From Giesbergeria sp. (GTDB taxonomy: Bacteria > Pseudomonadota > Gammaproteobacteria > Burkholderiales > Burkholderiaceae_C): DNA of 12,680 bases. Both the position numbers and the translations under genes were made by a program. The notes below the pieces were generated by a model, which saw nothing but the letters and a program-made list of their open reading frames with translations, was not told where the DNA came from and made no database searches. Below, piece after piece: positions 6,171 to 12,680 of the stretch. Position 1 is the stretch's first letter. Each line of letters opens with the position of its first letter. The stretch covers positions 1 to 12,680 of the forward strand of contig JAUYGP010000152.1 of the NCBI GenBank assembly GCA_030690515.1, in the 5' to 3' direction.

Positions 6171-6410
6171 GCCGCGCCCTTTTTCCCCGACGGGACTGTG
6201 CGCAGCCCTGGTCGACCCTGCCTGCGTTGACCCAGAGATACCACCGTTGTTTGCGGGCGGCACAGCACCCCTTGCCAGCCGTCTGCAAGCCTTGAAAACA
6301 AAAAAGAGGGGGGTGGGGACACAAGCCGCCATCAAGGGGCTTGCAACGCCGTTTACGCGAAAGCGGTGCAGGCGCGTTGATCGCTGCTGGTGGGCGGCTT
6401 CCATGGATCG
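6171..6410. other. Spacer between the two origin-like modules
   Basis: No gene, strong DnaA box or clear hairpin was seen here. There are short open frames, but none with a ribosome site or a recognisable product. A GA/G-rich stretch AAAAAAGAGGGGGGTGGGG lies at about 6299-6317. A weaker box-like sequence TTGTCCAAA (8 of 9 to TTGTCCACA) lies just beyond, at 6411-6419. Confidence 0.5.
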
Positions 6411-6434
6411 TTGTCCAAACGTGAGGGACAACCC

Positions 6435-6443
6435 AGTGGATAA
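6435..6443 (-). promoter_or_regulatory. DnaA box, TTATCCACT, minus strand
   Basis: The plus strand reads AGTGGATAA, an 8-of-9 match to TTATCCACA on the minus strand. It occupies the same role as the inverted box in module 1. Confidence 0.55.
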
Positions 6444-6462
6444 AAGTAGAACAACAGACCAC

Positions 6463-6471
6463 TTATCCACA
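6463..6471 (+). promoter_or_regulatory. DnaA box, perfect TTATCCACA
   Basis: The second perfect box, in the same conserved block as the box at 5983-5991 and exactly 480 bases further on. Confidence 0.75.
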
Positions 6472-6581
6472 GTCTACGAACGCCAAGGCTTTTTATCCCC
6501 ACTGCCGTAGCAGCGCAAAGCAGGGCTTGCACACAGTCAACGCGGTGGCGCAAGTGCTTGCCAGCGCTGCAGAAAACCGGC

Positions 6582-6590
6582 TTGTCCACA
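6582..6590 (+). promoter_or_regulatory. DnaA box next to the trios, TTGTCCACA
   Basis: Same variant and orientation as the box at 6101-6109; its spacing to the trio run is again 14 bases. Confidence 0.7.
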
Positions 6591-6604
6591 GAACACTGCC
6601 GTGC

Positions 6605-6640
6605 TTACTACTACTACTATGTATTTATAGAGAAAAATAA
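6605..6640 (+). other. DnaA-trio run and AT-rich unwinding element, module 2
   Basis: TTA followed by four CTA triplets (6605-6619), then TGTATTTATAGAGAAAAATA, which is strongly AT-rich. The triplets are more regular than in module 1, and the AT-rich part is longer, so this module looks the better preserved of the two. Confidence 0.62.
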
Positions 6641-6698
6641 GAAGACACAAAGCGTCTCGCGCCCACACCGTGCATTAGGGACGTCTCTAGCGGTGGGA

Positions 6699-9600
6699 TC
6701 AGTCTCGGGGTTTGCGCAGCAACCACTCCAGCGTTCCTACCGGCGTGGGTTTGCTGAAAAGATAGCCCTGGAAGGCCATACAACCCACCTTCAGCAGCAG
6801 GGCGTGCTGCTCCGGTGTCTCCACCCCCTCCGCGATCACTTCGAGCCCCAGGCTGCGGCTGAGCGCGATGATGGTTTCGACGATGGCGGCATCGGTGGGG
6901 TCGGTCAGAATGTCGCGCACGAAACTCTGGTCGATCTTGAGCTGGTGCAAGGGCATGCGTTTGAGGTAGCTCAGACTGGAATACCCTGTGCCAAAGTCGT
7001 CCAGTGCAAAAAGTACCCCCAGCTTGCGCAGCGCCGTCATGGTCGAAATGGCATCGTCCATGTCTTCCACCAGCAGACTTTCGGTCAGCTCGAGCTTGAG
7101 CAGATGCGCCGGGGCTTCGTTGAAGGCCAGGGCGCGGGCCACGTCGTCCACAAAACGGTTGTTACGGAACTGGCGCGAACTCACGTTTACCGCCATGGTC
7201 AGGTGGCGCAACTGGGGGTCTTTTTGCCACTGCGCCAGTACTTTGCAGGCCGAATGCAGTACCCAGCGTCCCAAAGTCAGGATGAGGCCGGTTTCTTCGG
7301 CCAGCGGAATGAATTCCAGTGGCGAGACGAGGCCACGCTCGGGGTGCTGCCAGCGCACCAGTGCTTCCACGCCCACGTAGCGGTTGGCGTTGTCGACCTG
7401 GGGTTGGAAGTGCAGGATGAACTGGTTGTGTGCCAGCGCGGTGCGCAGGTCGGCCTCCAGCGCGGCACGGGCGGTGACCACGGCCTGCATCTGCGGGTTG
7501 TAGAAACGCAAGGTGCTGCGGCCCGCCGTCTTGGCCTGGTACATGGCCAGATCAGCCTGTTTGAGCAGGTCGAGCACGCTCGTTTGCGTACCCAGAAACG
7601 GTGCGACGCCAATGCTGGGCGTGCTGCGGTATTGGTAGCCCGCGAGCGCATAGGGCGCCGAAAGCGCGGCGAGTACTTTTTCGCCCACCCGGCGGGCCTC
7701 CATGGCCAGGTTTTCGGGGTGGGTGTCCAGACCTTCGAGCATGACCACGAACTCGTCACCGCCCAGCCGCGCCACGGTGTCCACGCTGCGCACGCAGGTA
7801 TTGAGGCGCTGGGCCACCTGTTGCAGCAATAAATCGCCTTTGTCATGGCCCAGGGTGTCGTTCAGGGTTTTGAAGTTGTCCAGGTCGATGAACAGCAGGG
7901 CACCTGCCTGGTGGTGGCGCTGCGCGTTGCCCAGGGCCTGTTGCATGCGGTCGAGCAGCAACATGCGGTTGGGCAGGCCGGTCAGGGTGTCGTAGAAAGC
8001 CAGGCGCTGGATTTCGCGGTCGGTGGCCTTGCGCTGGCGGATGTCGGTGTTGATCTCCAGGATCGAACCCGCCTCACTGTCCTGGCCCGGCACCAGGGTC
8101 CAGCGCCCTTCCATGTCGATGGCCTGGCCGCTTTGGTCGTACTGCACGATTTCACCGGCCCATTCACCCTTGTCCAGCACGGTACGGGTGGCGATCTGAA
8201 AGTCGCCGGGGTCGCGGTACAGCAATGCCTCGATCGACTGGCCCAGGGCCTCGTCGCGGGGCCGCCCATAGAGGCGTTCAGCGCTCTTGTTCCAGAAGGT
8301 CACGCGGTTGTGCAGGTCCCGCACCACGATGGCGTCCTGCGCCTTGTCCAACAGCGAAGCCTGGTGGCGGATGCGCGCGTCGGCTCCCTGGCGCTCGATT
8401 TCTGCCGAGGCCCGTGTGGCAAAAATCTGCAGCGTGGTGGCGACAAAATCGGCCTGTGTAAGCTGTTGGCGAAACAGCACAAAGATCACGCCGGTGGGGT
8501 TGCCCGCACTGTCGCACAACTGCTGCCCGGCATAGCCCTGGGCCTGCAACTGCCCGACGATGGGTGACAAGGGATACCGCTTTGCCAGATCGTGGCTGAC
8601 CACATGCTGGCGCTGCGTGAGAAGGACCGCGCTGGGCGTGTGCTCCATCTCGTACTGGATGTTGGGCACCAGGGCGTCGTTGATCACCAGCGCCAGGGTT
8701 TCCAGGCGCTGCGTTTCGCCTTCCAGGCAGGGTAGCAGGCGGCCCACGCAGCCCACCTGGGCGCCCAGGGCTTCCGACATGTTGCGTGCCAGCTGCACAA
8801 AGAATTCGGTACCGGTGGAGGCGGATACAGCCGCTGCCATCTTCAGCACCGAGGCCTGCAACTGCTGCTGCTCCTTGCGGGCACGCAGGCTCATGATGCC
8901 AAAGGCCAGATCGTTGGCCAATTCTTGCAGCAGGATGCTTTCTTCCGGCCCGATGTGCAGCACTTCGGGGGCATACAGATAGAGCAGTCCGAAGGTGTGC
9001 TGGGCCGTGCACAGCGGCAAGCTGATCACGCCATGGAAACCCAGGCCCTGCATGCGCTCTGCCAGACCGGCAAATGACGGGTCGGAGTGCACATCGCGCA
9101 CGATGACCGGCTGCCCGGACCGTACCGTAATACCGGCCGGGCCCAGGCCCTGGGGGGTTTTGTCCGACCAGGACAGCTCCAGCGTGTGCAGGTAGTCGGT
9201 ATGCTCGCCAGCATGCGCCACGATCTCGATGGACTGGTGGGCATCATGGTGTGCAAAACCCACCCAGCCGAGTTCGTATCCACCAATATCCACCACGATG
9301 TGGCAGATGGACTGCAACAGCGCCGTCTCGGAGGTGGCGCGCACCAGGGTTTCATTGCAGCTGCTGAGCATGTGCCGCGCGCGCACCATGCGCGCCAACT
9401 CGCGCTGCGCGCGTAGGCGTTCGGTGACATTGGTGGCCATCACTTGGCGCGCCGCAATGCCATTGAACGTGATGCCGCGTGAGGACACTTCGATGTCCAT
9501 CACCTCGCCATTCTTCTTGCAGTGGCGGTAGAGCACATTGTTGCGCGGCGCATCCTGCGACATGGCCTGCACTTCGCCGTACAGGCGTTGGCAATCCTGT

Positions 9601-11534
9601 GGCAACCACAGGTCTTGCATGCCCATGCGCAAAAACTGTTCCTCGGTGTAGCCGTACAGCTCCTGCATGGCTTGGTTGACGGCCAGAAACCGCAGGCTCG
9701 CGTCCTTGACGTACACCCAGATGGGCTGGGGATGGGCGTCAAAAAGGTGCCTGTATTGCTGCTCTGACGCCCGAAGCCTGGCTGCCACCTGGCGCAGCTG
9801 CACGATGGCGCCCAGCGATTCCGACAGGATCTGCAAGTGCGCCAGATCGCGCTGGTTGAAGACATTCACCTGATCCGAGGTGACCTTGATGGCCCCGACC
9901 ACCGTGCCATTCACGCGCAGCGGCACGGCCAGGGCTGCCCGCACGCCGGTGCGCTGGTAGGCGTTTCCCAGTTCCCAGCCCTCGGCCGCGATGTCGTTGC
10001 ACAGCACCGGCTGGCCTGCCTTCAGGTCGGGCCACAGCAGGCTGTCGTGCAGCGGCAGCGCTGCGCCCACCGGGCGCACCCGCTGACCGGCGCAGGCCTG
10101 GGATACCAGGGAGTCGCCTTCGAGCATTTCCACCAGGGCACCACTGGCGCCGCTGGCTTCCTGTGCGGCATGGGCCACCAGTTGCAGCACCTCGGGCAAG
10201 GCCATGTCGAGGGAGGAGATGCGCTGTTGCACATGCACCAGTTCGGCGTGCGTGTGCGCTTCGCGCTGCACTTCGAGTTCGCCTTCCTTGCGGGCGCTGA
10301 TGTTGGCCATGCCGCCCACCATGCGCAGGGGTCGGCCCTGGCTGTCTCGGGTGACAAAACCCTTGTCCAGAATCCAGAGATAGTGCCCGTCGTTGTGCCG
10401 AATACGGTATTCGGCGCGCCAGTGGTTGGCCGTGCCAGTAACGGCTGCACGCAGCGATGCGTCGATGCGCTCACGGTCGTCGGCGTGCAAAAGGCTGAGA
10501 AAGGCCTCGGGAGTGGAAAAATCCTGTTCCAGCGCAATGCCCAGCATGGCCTGGAAGCTGCCGCCCCACCACACGCGGTTGGCTTTTACATCCCAGTCCC
10601 ACAAGGTATCGGAGGTGGCTTGCGCGATCAGCTGAAAGCGCTCCTCACTCAGGCGCAGGGCGGTACCGGCCAGGTGCTGCTCCGTTATGTCCTGGAAAGC
10701 TCCCTGCACGCGCAAAGCCCGGTTCTGTCGATTGCGTACGGCCTGCCCAACAATACGCACCCACAGCGTGGAGTCTGGCGACAGCTTCAACGGCACTTCG
10801 GTGTCGATGGGTTGGCCGTCCTGCACACAGGCACTGAAAGCCTGCTGCAGTGCGCTGCGGTGGGGTTCTTTCAGCAGGTCCAGCGCTTGCTGCGCCGTGC
10901 GAACCTTGTGTGCCAGGCCATAGGGCGTTGCAATGTCCTGTGACCACGATAGCTGCTGTCCCGGCAGTTCGATGGACCAGCCCCCCACCTTGGCCATGCG
11001 CCCTGCCACGCGCAGGGTTTTGGCTTGTTCCAGCAGACGCACCCGGGTGTTCTTGCGCTCATGCGCCATCGATGCCAGTTGTAGCTGCTGCTGGTGCAGT
11101 TCGATTTGTGCCAGCGCTAGATGGGCCAATGCCCGCAGCGCGTGCAGTGGGTCGGCCGTGGCGCTGCGCTCCCGGGTGTCCATCACTACCAATGCGCCCA
11201 TTGTCTGCCCCTGGCCATCGATCAGTGGAGCGCAGGCATAAAAGCGGATGTAGGGGGCGCCTTGCACCATGGGGTGCTGGGAGAGAACCGGGTGTTGCGC
11301 CGCATTGAGTACCACCATCGGGGCACCGCCGCCTTCTGGGCAGTGGGCGCAAAACGGCTGGAAACGTTCGGCATCGGGGGCCGACAGCCCCACCGATGCC
11401 TTGAAGGGCGGCTGTACCCCGTCCGTGCAATGCAGCACGGCCATGGGTGCATCAAAGACATGGGTCGCCAGCAGCGCGATCTGCTCGAGCGTCTGCAGCC
11501 GGGCAAGATCCACGGGTGCAGCGGCCCCGGTCAT
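6699..11534 (-). CDS. Multi-sensor diguanylate cyclase/phosphodiesterase (GAF-PAS-GGDEF-EAL)
   Basis: This 1611-residue cytoplasmic protein has, in order: GAF (about 10-150), two PAS (180-290, 295-415), GAF (430-582), PAS (586-705), two GAF-like domains (735-885, 890-1045), PAS (1055-1170), GGDEF (1175-1345) and EAL (1355-1610). The cyclase motif GGDEF (1258-1262) is intact, with the inhibitory-site RSVD (1249-1252) five residues before it. The EAL side has EALVRW (1390-1395), NVSSRQF, ELTES (1482-1486), DDFGTGYSSL (1512-1521), LKID and EGVET, so all usual metal and catalytic residues are present. Synthesis and breakdown of c-di-GMP are both possible; which dominates cannot be read off. No transmembrane span was seen, so signals are probably internal (small ligands, redox, phytochrome-type cofactors). 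The ATG at 11534 has a poor ribosome site. It lies 183 bases after the DAHP synthase gene on the same strand, so it may have its own promoter. Confidence 0.93.
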   Translation of the reverse strand: MTGAAAPVDLARLQTLEQIALLATHVFDAPMAVLHCTDGVQPPFKASVGLSAPDAERFQPFCAHCPEGGGAPMVVLNAAQHPVLSQHPMVQGAPYIRFYACAPLIDGQGQTMGALVVMDTRERSATADPLHALRALAHLALAQIELHQQQLQLASMAHERKNTRVRLLEQAKTLRVAGRMAKVGGWSIELPGQQLSWSQDIATPYGLAHKVRTAQQALDLLKEPHRSALQQAFSACVQDGQPIDTEVPLKLSPDSTLWVRIVGQAVRNRQNRALRVQGAFQDITEQHLAGTALRLSEERFQLIAQATSDTLWDWDVKANRVWWGGSFQAMLGIALEQDFSTPEAFLSLLHADDRERIDASLRAAVTGTANHWRAEYRIRHNDGHYLWILDKGFVTRDSQGRPLRMVGGMANISARKEGELEVQREAHTHAELVHVQQRISSLDMALPEVLQLVAHAAQEASGASGALVEMLEGDSLVSQACAGQRVRPVGAALPLHDSLLWPDLKAGQPVLCNDIAAEGWELGNAYQRTGVRAALAVPLRVNGTVVGAIKVTSDQVNVFNQRDLAHLQILSESLGAIVQLRQVAARLRASEQQYRHLFDAHPQPIWVYVKDASLRFLAVNQAMQELYGYTEEQFLRMGMQDLWLPQDCQRLYGEVQAMSQDAPRNNVLYRHCKKNGEVMDIEVSSRGITFNGIAARQVMATNVTERLRAQRELARMVRARHMLSSCNETLVRATSETALLQSICHIVVDIGGYELGWVGFAHHDAHQSIEIVAHAGEHTDYLHTLELSWSDKTPQGLGPAGITVRSGQPVIVRDVHSDPSFAGLAERMQGLGFHGVISLPLCTAQHTFGLLYLYAPEVLHIGPEESILLQELANDLAFGIMSLRARKEQQQLQASVLKMAAAVSASTGTEFFVQLARNMSEALGAQVGCVGRLLPCLEGETQRLETLALVINDALVPNIQYEMEHTPSAVLLTQRQHVVSHDLAKRYPLSPIVGQLQAQGYAGQQLCDSAGNPTGVIFVLFRQQLTQADFVATTLQIFATRASAEIERQGADARIRHQASLLDKAQDAIVVRDLHNRVTFWNKSAERLYGRPRDEALGQSIEALLYRDPGDFQIATRTVLDKGEWAGEIVQYDQSGQAIDMEGRWTLVPGQDSEAGSILEINTDIRQRKATDREIQRLAFYDTLTGLPNRMLLLDRMQQALGNAQRHHQAGALLFIDLDNFKTLNDTLGHDKGDLLLQQVAQRLNTCVRSVDTVARLGGDEFVVMLEGLDTHPENLAMEARRVGEKVLAALSAPYALAGYQYRSTPSIGVAPFLGTQTSVLDLLKQADLAMYQAKTAGRSTLRFYNPQMQAVVTARAALEADLRTALAHNQFILHFQPQVDNANRYVGVEALVRWQHPERGLVSPLEFIPLAEETGLILTLGRWVLHSACKVLAQWQKDPQLRHLTMAVNVSSRQFRNNRFVDDVARALAFNEAPAHLLKLELTESLLVEDMDDAISTMTALRKLGVLFALDDFGTGYSSLSYLKRMPLHQLKIDQSFVRDILTDPTDAAIVETIIALSRSLGLEVIAEGVETPEQHALLLKVGCMAFQGYLFSKPTPVGTLEWLLRKPRD

Positions 11535-11717
11535 GGCTGGAGCTGCTCCGTGACAGTGGGCGCAGCGACACTTGACAGCAGGGGCGACCGGTGTAAGCGC
11601 ATCGGCAAAGGGTAGAAAAGTGACGCAGCGGGTGCGCAGTGGAGGCTACGGCGCCATGCTACACCGTTGTCACGCGATAAGTCAGGGCGTATGCAACGCC
11701 ACGGACGGGTGCCCGCT

Positions 11718-12680
11718 TCAGGCGCCAGCGCGCCGCGCCCGCACGGCCCGGGCAAGGTCCTGCAGCACTGGCACCGTCTGCGCCAGGCTGATGCAGGCGT
11801 CCGTGACCGACACACCATGCTGCAGGGCCTGGCCGGGCACGATGTCCTGGCGGCCTTCCTGCAGGTGGCTCTCGATCATCAGGCCGGTAATGCGTGCATC
11901 GCCCGCGGCGATTTGCTGCGCCACGTCAGTCGCCACGGTGATCTGGCGCTGGTGCTGCTTGCTGCTGTTGGCGTGCGATACGTCAACCATCACCTGCTCG
12001 CGCAGCCCGGCGGCCTTGAGCACGGCGCAGGTGGCATCCACATCAGCGGCGCTGTAGTTGGGCTGCTTGCCGCCACGCAGGATGACATGGCAGTCCTGGT
12101 TGCCGCGCGTCTCGAAAATGGCGGCCTGGCCCATCTTGGTCATGCCCATGAAGGCGTGCGAGGCCTGCGCCGCCTGGATGGCATCGGCCGCTACCTTCAC
12201 GCCGCCGTCGGTGCCATTCTTGAAGCCCACGGGGCACGACAGCCCACTGGCCAGCTGGCGGTGGCTCTGGCTCTCGGTGGTGCGCGCACCAATGGCGCCC
12301 CAGCTCACCAGGTCGCTGATGAACTGCGGCGAAAGCAGGTCGAGAAACTCGGTGCCCACCGGCAGGCCCAGGGCCAGCACGTCCAGCAGCAGCTGGCGCG
12401 CCATTTCCAACCCTTCGTTGATGGCAAAGCTGCCGTCCAGGTGCGGGTCGTTGATGTAGCCCTTCCAGCCCACGGTGGTGCGCGGCTTTTCAAAGTACAC
12501 GCGCATCACCACGATCAGGTCCTTGCTCAGTGCATCGGCCTGCGCCATGAGCGCGTGCGCGTATTCCATGGCCTGGCCGTGGTCATGGATGGAGCAGGGC
12601 CCCACCACCACGATCAGCCGGTCGTCCTGCCCGTGCAGCACGCGCGAGAGGGCAGCGCGACTTCTCTCCACCAGCGCCTG
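11718..12680 (-). CDS. aroG: Class I DAHP synthase (3-deoxy-7-phosphoheptulonate synthase), N-terminus cut by window edge
   Basis: This enzyme condenses phosphoenolpyruvate with erythrose 4-phosphate, the first step of the shikimate pathway. About 320 residues are visible and the frame stays open to the window edge, so roughly 30-40 N-terminal residues lie outside. An in-frame GTG at 12671 is not the start, since it falls inside the usual N-terminal helix (ALVERSRAALSRVL). All four metal-ligand motifs of the AroF/G/H family are present: GPCSIHD (Cys), VSHANSS (His), ESHLQEG (Glu) and SVTDACIS (Asp). MRVYFEKPRTTVGWKGYIND and GARTTESQSHRQLASGLS are also there. The family has feedback-regulated isozymes (Phe, Tyr, Trp); the missing N-terminus carries part of that site, so the isozyme type, and with it the symbol, is tentative. 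No clear terminator follows the stop. Confidence 0.93.
   Translation of the reverse strand, partial: QALVERSRAALSRVLHGQDDRLIVVVGPCSIHDHGQAMEYAHALMAQADALSKDLIVVMRVYFEKPRTTVGWKGYINDPHLDGSFAINEGLEMARQLLLDVLALGLPVGTEFLDLLSPQFISDLVSWGAIGARTTESQSHRQLASGLSCPVGFKNGTDGGVKVAADAIQAAQASHAFMGMTKMGQAAIFETRGNQDCHVILRGGKQPNYSAADVDATCAVLKAAGLREQVMVDVSHANSSKQHQRQITVATDVAQQIAAGDARITGLMIESHLQEGRQDIVPGQALQHGVSVTDACISLAQTVPVLQDLARAVRARRAGA

Larger units (their letters stand above)
5941..6640 (+). other. Origin-like region: two tandem DnaA-box/DnaA-trio modules
   Basis: The gene-free stretch 5832-6698 contains six good matches to the DnaA box (consensus TTATNCACA and its TTGTCCACA variant) arranged in two similar groups. 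Each group ends with a TTGTCCACA box, a 14-base spacer, a run of CTA-type triplets and AT-rich DNA. That order is the one described for the bacterial origin unwinding element (Bacillus subtilis oriC and many other origins). It could be a chromosomal origin not placed beside dnaA, a relic or duplicate of oriC, a plasmid origin left after integration, or a DnaA-titrating locus. No dnaA, dnaN, gyrB, rpmH, par or rep gene lies in the window. The motifs are directly visible; origin activity is inferred. Confidence 0.6.
6433..6640 (+). repeat. Origin-like module 2
   Basis: This is the second copy of the module: an inverted box TTATCCACT (6435-6443), a direct TTATCCACA box (6463-6471), a TTGTCCACA box (6582-6590) and a trio run (6605-6619). 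The two direct boxes start 119 bases apart here and 118 apart in module 1. A near-box TTATCCCCA (6493-6501) lies between them. The module ends about 60 bases before the stop codon of the convergent GGDEF-EAL gene. Confidence 0.7.

Noticed and set aside
5941..6640. Classical plasmid iteron origin
   Set aside because: There is no array of 17-22-base direct iterons and no rep gene in the window; the repeated units are DnaA boxes. An integrated relic without its rep gene is still possible.
6558..7832. Long plus-strand open frame opposite the GGDEF-EAL gene
   Set aside because: It is the antisense shadow of a well-supported gene; its translation shows no domain and it begins inside the origin-like module.
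12669..12671. GTG as the start of the DAHP synthase
   Set aside because: The frame continues unbroken to the window edge and the residues upstream fit the family's N-terminal helix, so the gene is simply cut by the window.
1..12680. CRISPR array, tRNA, rRNA, insertion sequence or prophage
   Set aside because: No regularly spaced repeats, no cloverleaf with conserved T-loop, and no transposase or integrase reading was seen.

Overview
The window looks like a chromosomal segment of a high-GC betaproteobacterium, most likely a member of the Comamonadaceae (Acidovorax/Comamonas type). This rests on base composition, on close resemblance of the proteins to betaproteobacterial families (BktB-type thiolase, RdgC, a PagL-like remnant), and on three copies of an intergenic dyad repeat (core AGCTGCTTGCGC ... 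AGCGCTGGAGGCCA) that I recall as common in that family. No mobile element, CRISPR array, tRNA or rRNA was seen.

Left part (1-3598, + strand): a beta-oxidation-type cluster. It holds a PaaG-like crotonase/isomerase (99-890), a BktB-like thiolase (920-2107), a long-chain/isovaleryl-type acyl-CoA dehydrogenase (2205-3371) and a 73-residue two-helix membrane protein (3377-3598) that starts 5 bases after the dehydrogenase stop. A dyad repeat precedes the first gene. A second repeat, with hairpins and a T-run, separates the thiolase from the dehydrogenase and may attenuate transcription. A strong hairpin (3597-3622) ends the cluster and also serves the convergent rdgC gene (3639-4631, - strand), which uses a TTG start.

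Middle part (4632-6698): a third repeat copy, a secreted Spy/CpxP-like protein (4925-5434), a decayed C-terminal piece of a PagL-type lipid A deacylase (about 5466-5831), then about 870 bases without a gene. That gap is the most interesting part of the window. It holds two diverged copies, about 480 bases apart, of one module: an inverted DnaA box, a perfect TTATCCACA box and, about 119 bases later, a TTGTCCACA box. Exactly 14 bases after that last box comes a run of CTA-type triplets, then an AT-rich stretch. This is the layout described for the bacterial origin unwinding element (DnaA box, GC-rich spacer, DnaA-trios, AT-rich DNA), present twice in tandem and with no dnaA, dnaN, parAB or plasmid rep gene in the window.

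Right part (6699-12680, - strand): a 1611-residue soluble c-di-GMP enzyme with about eight GAF/PAS sensor domains followed by intact GGDEF and EAL domains, its 3' end lying next to the origin-like region. Upstream of it is a class I DAHP synthase (shikimate pathway entry) cut off by the window edge. Gene order links fatty-acid-type catabolism on the left, and c-di-GMP signalling and aromatic biosynthesis on the right, only by position. I see no functional link between these blocks and the origin-like region.
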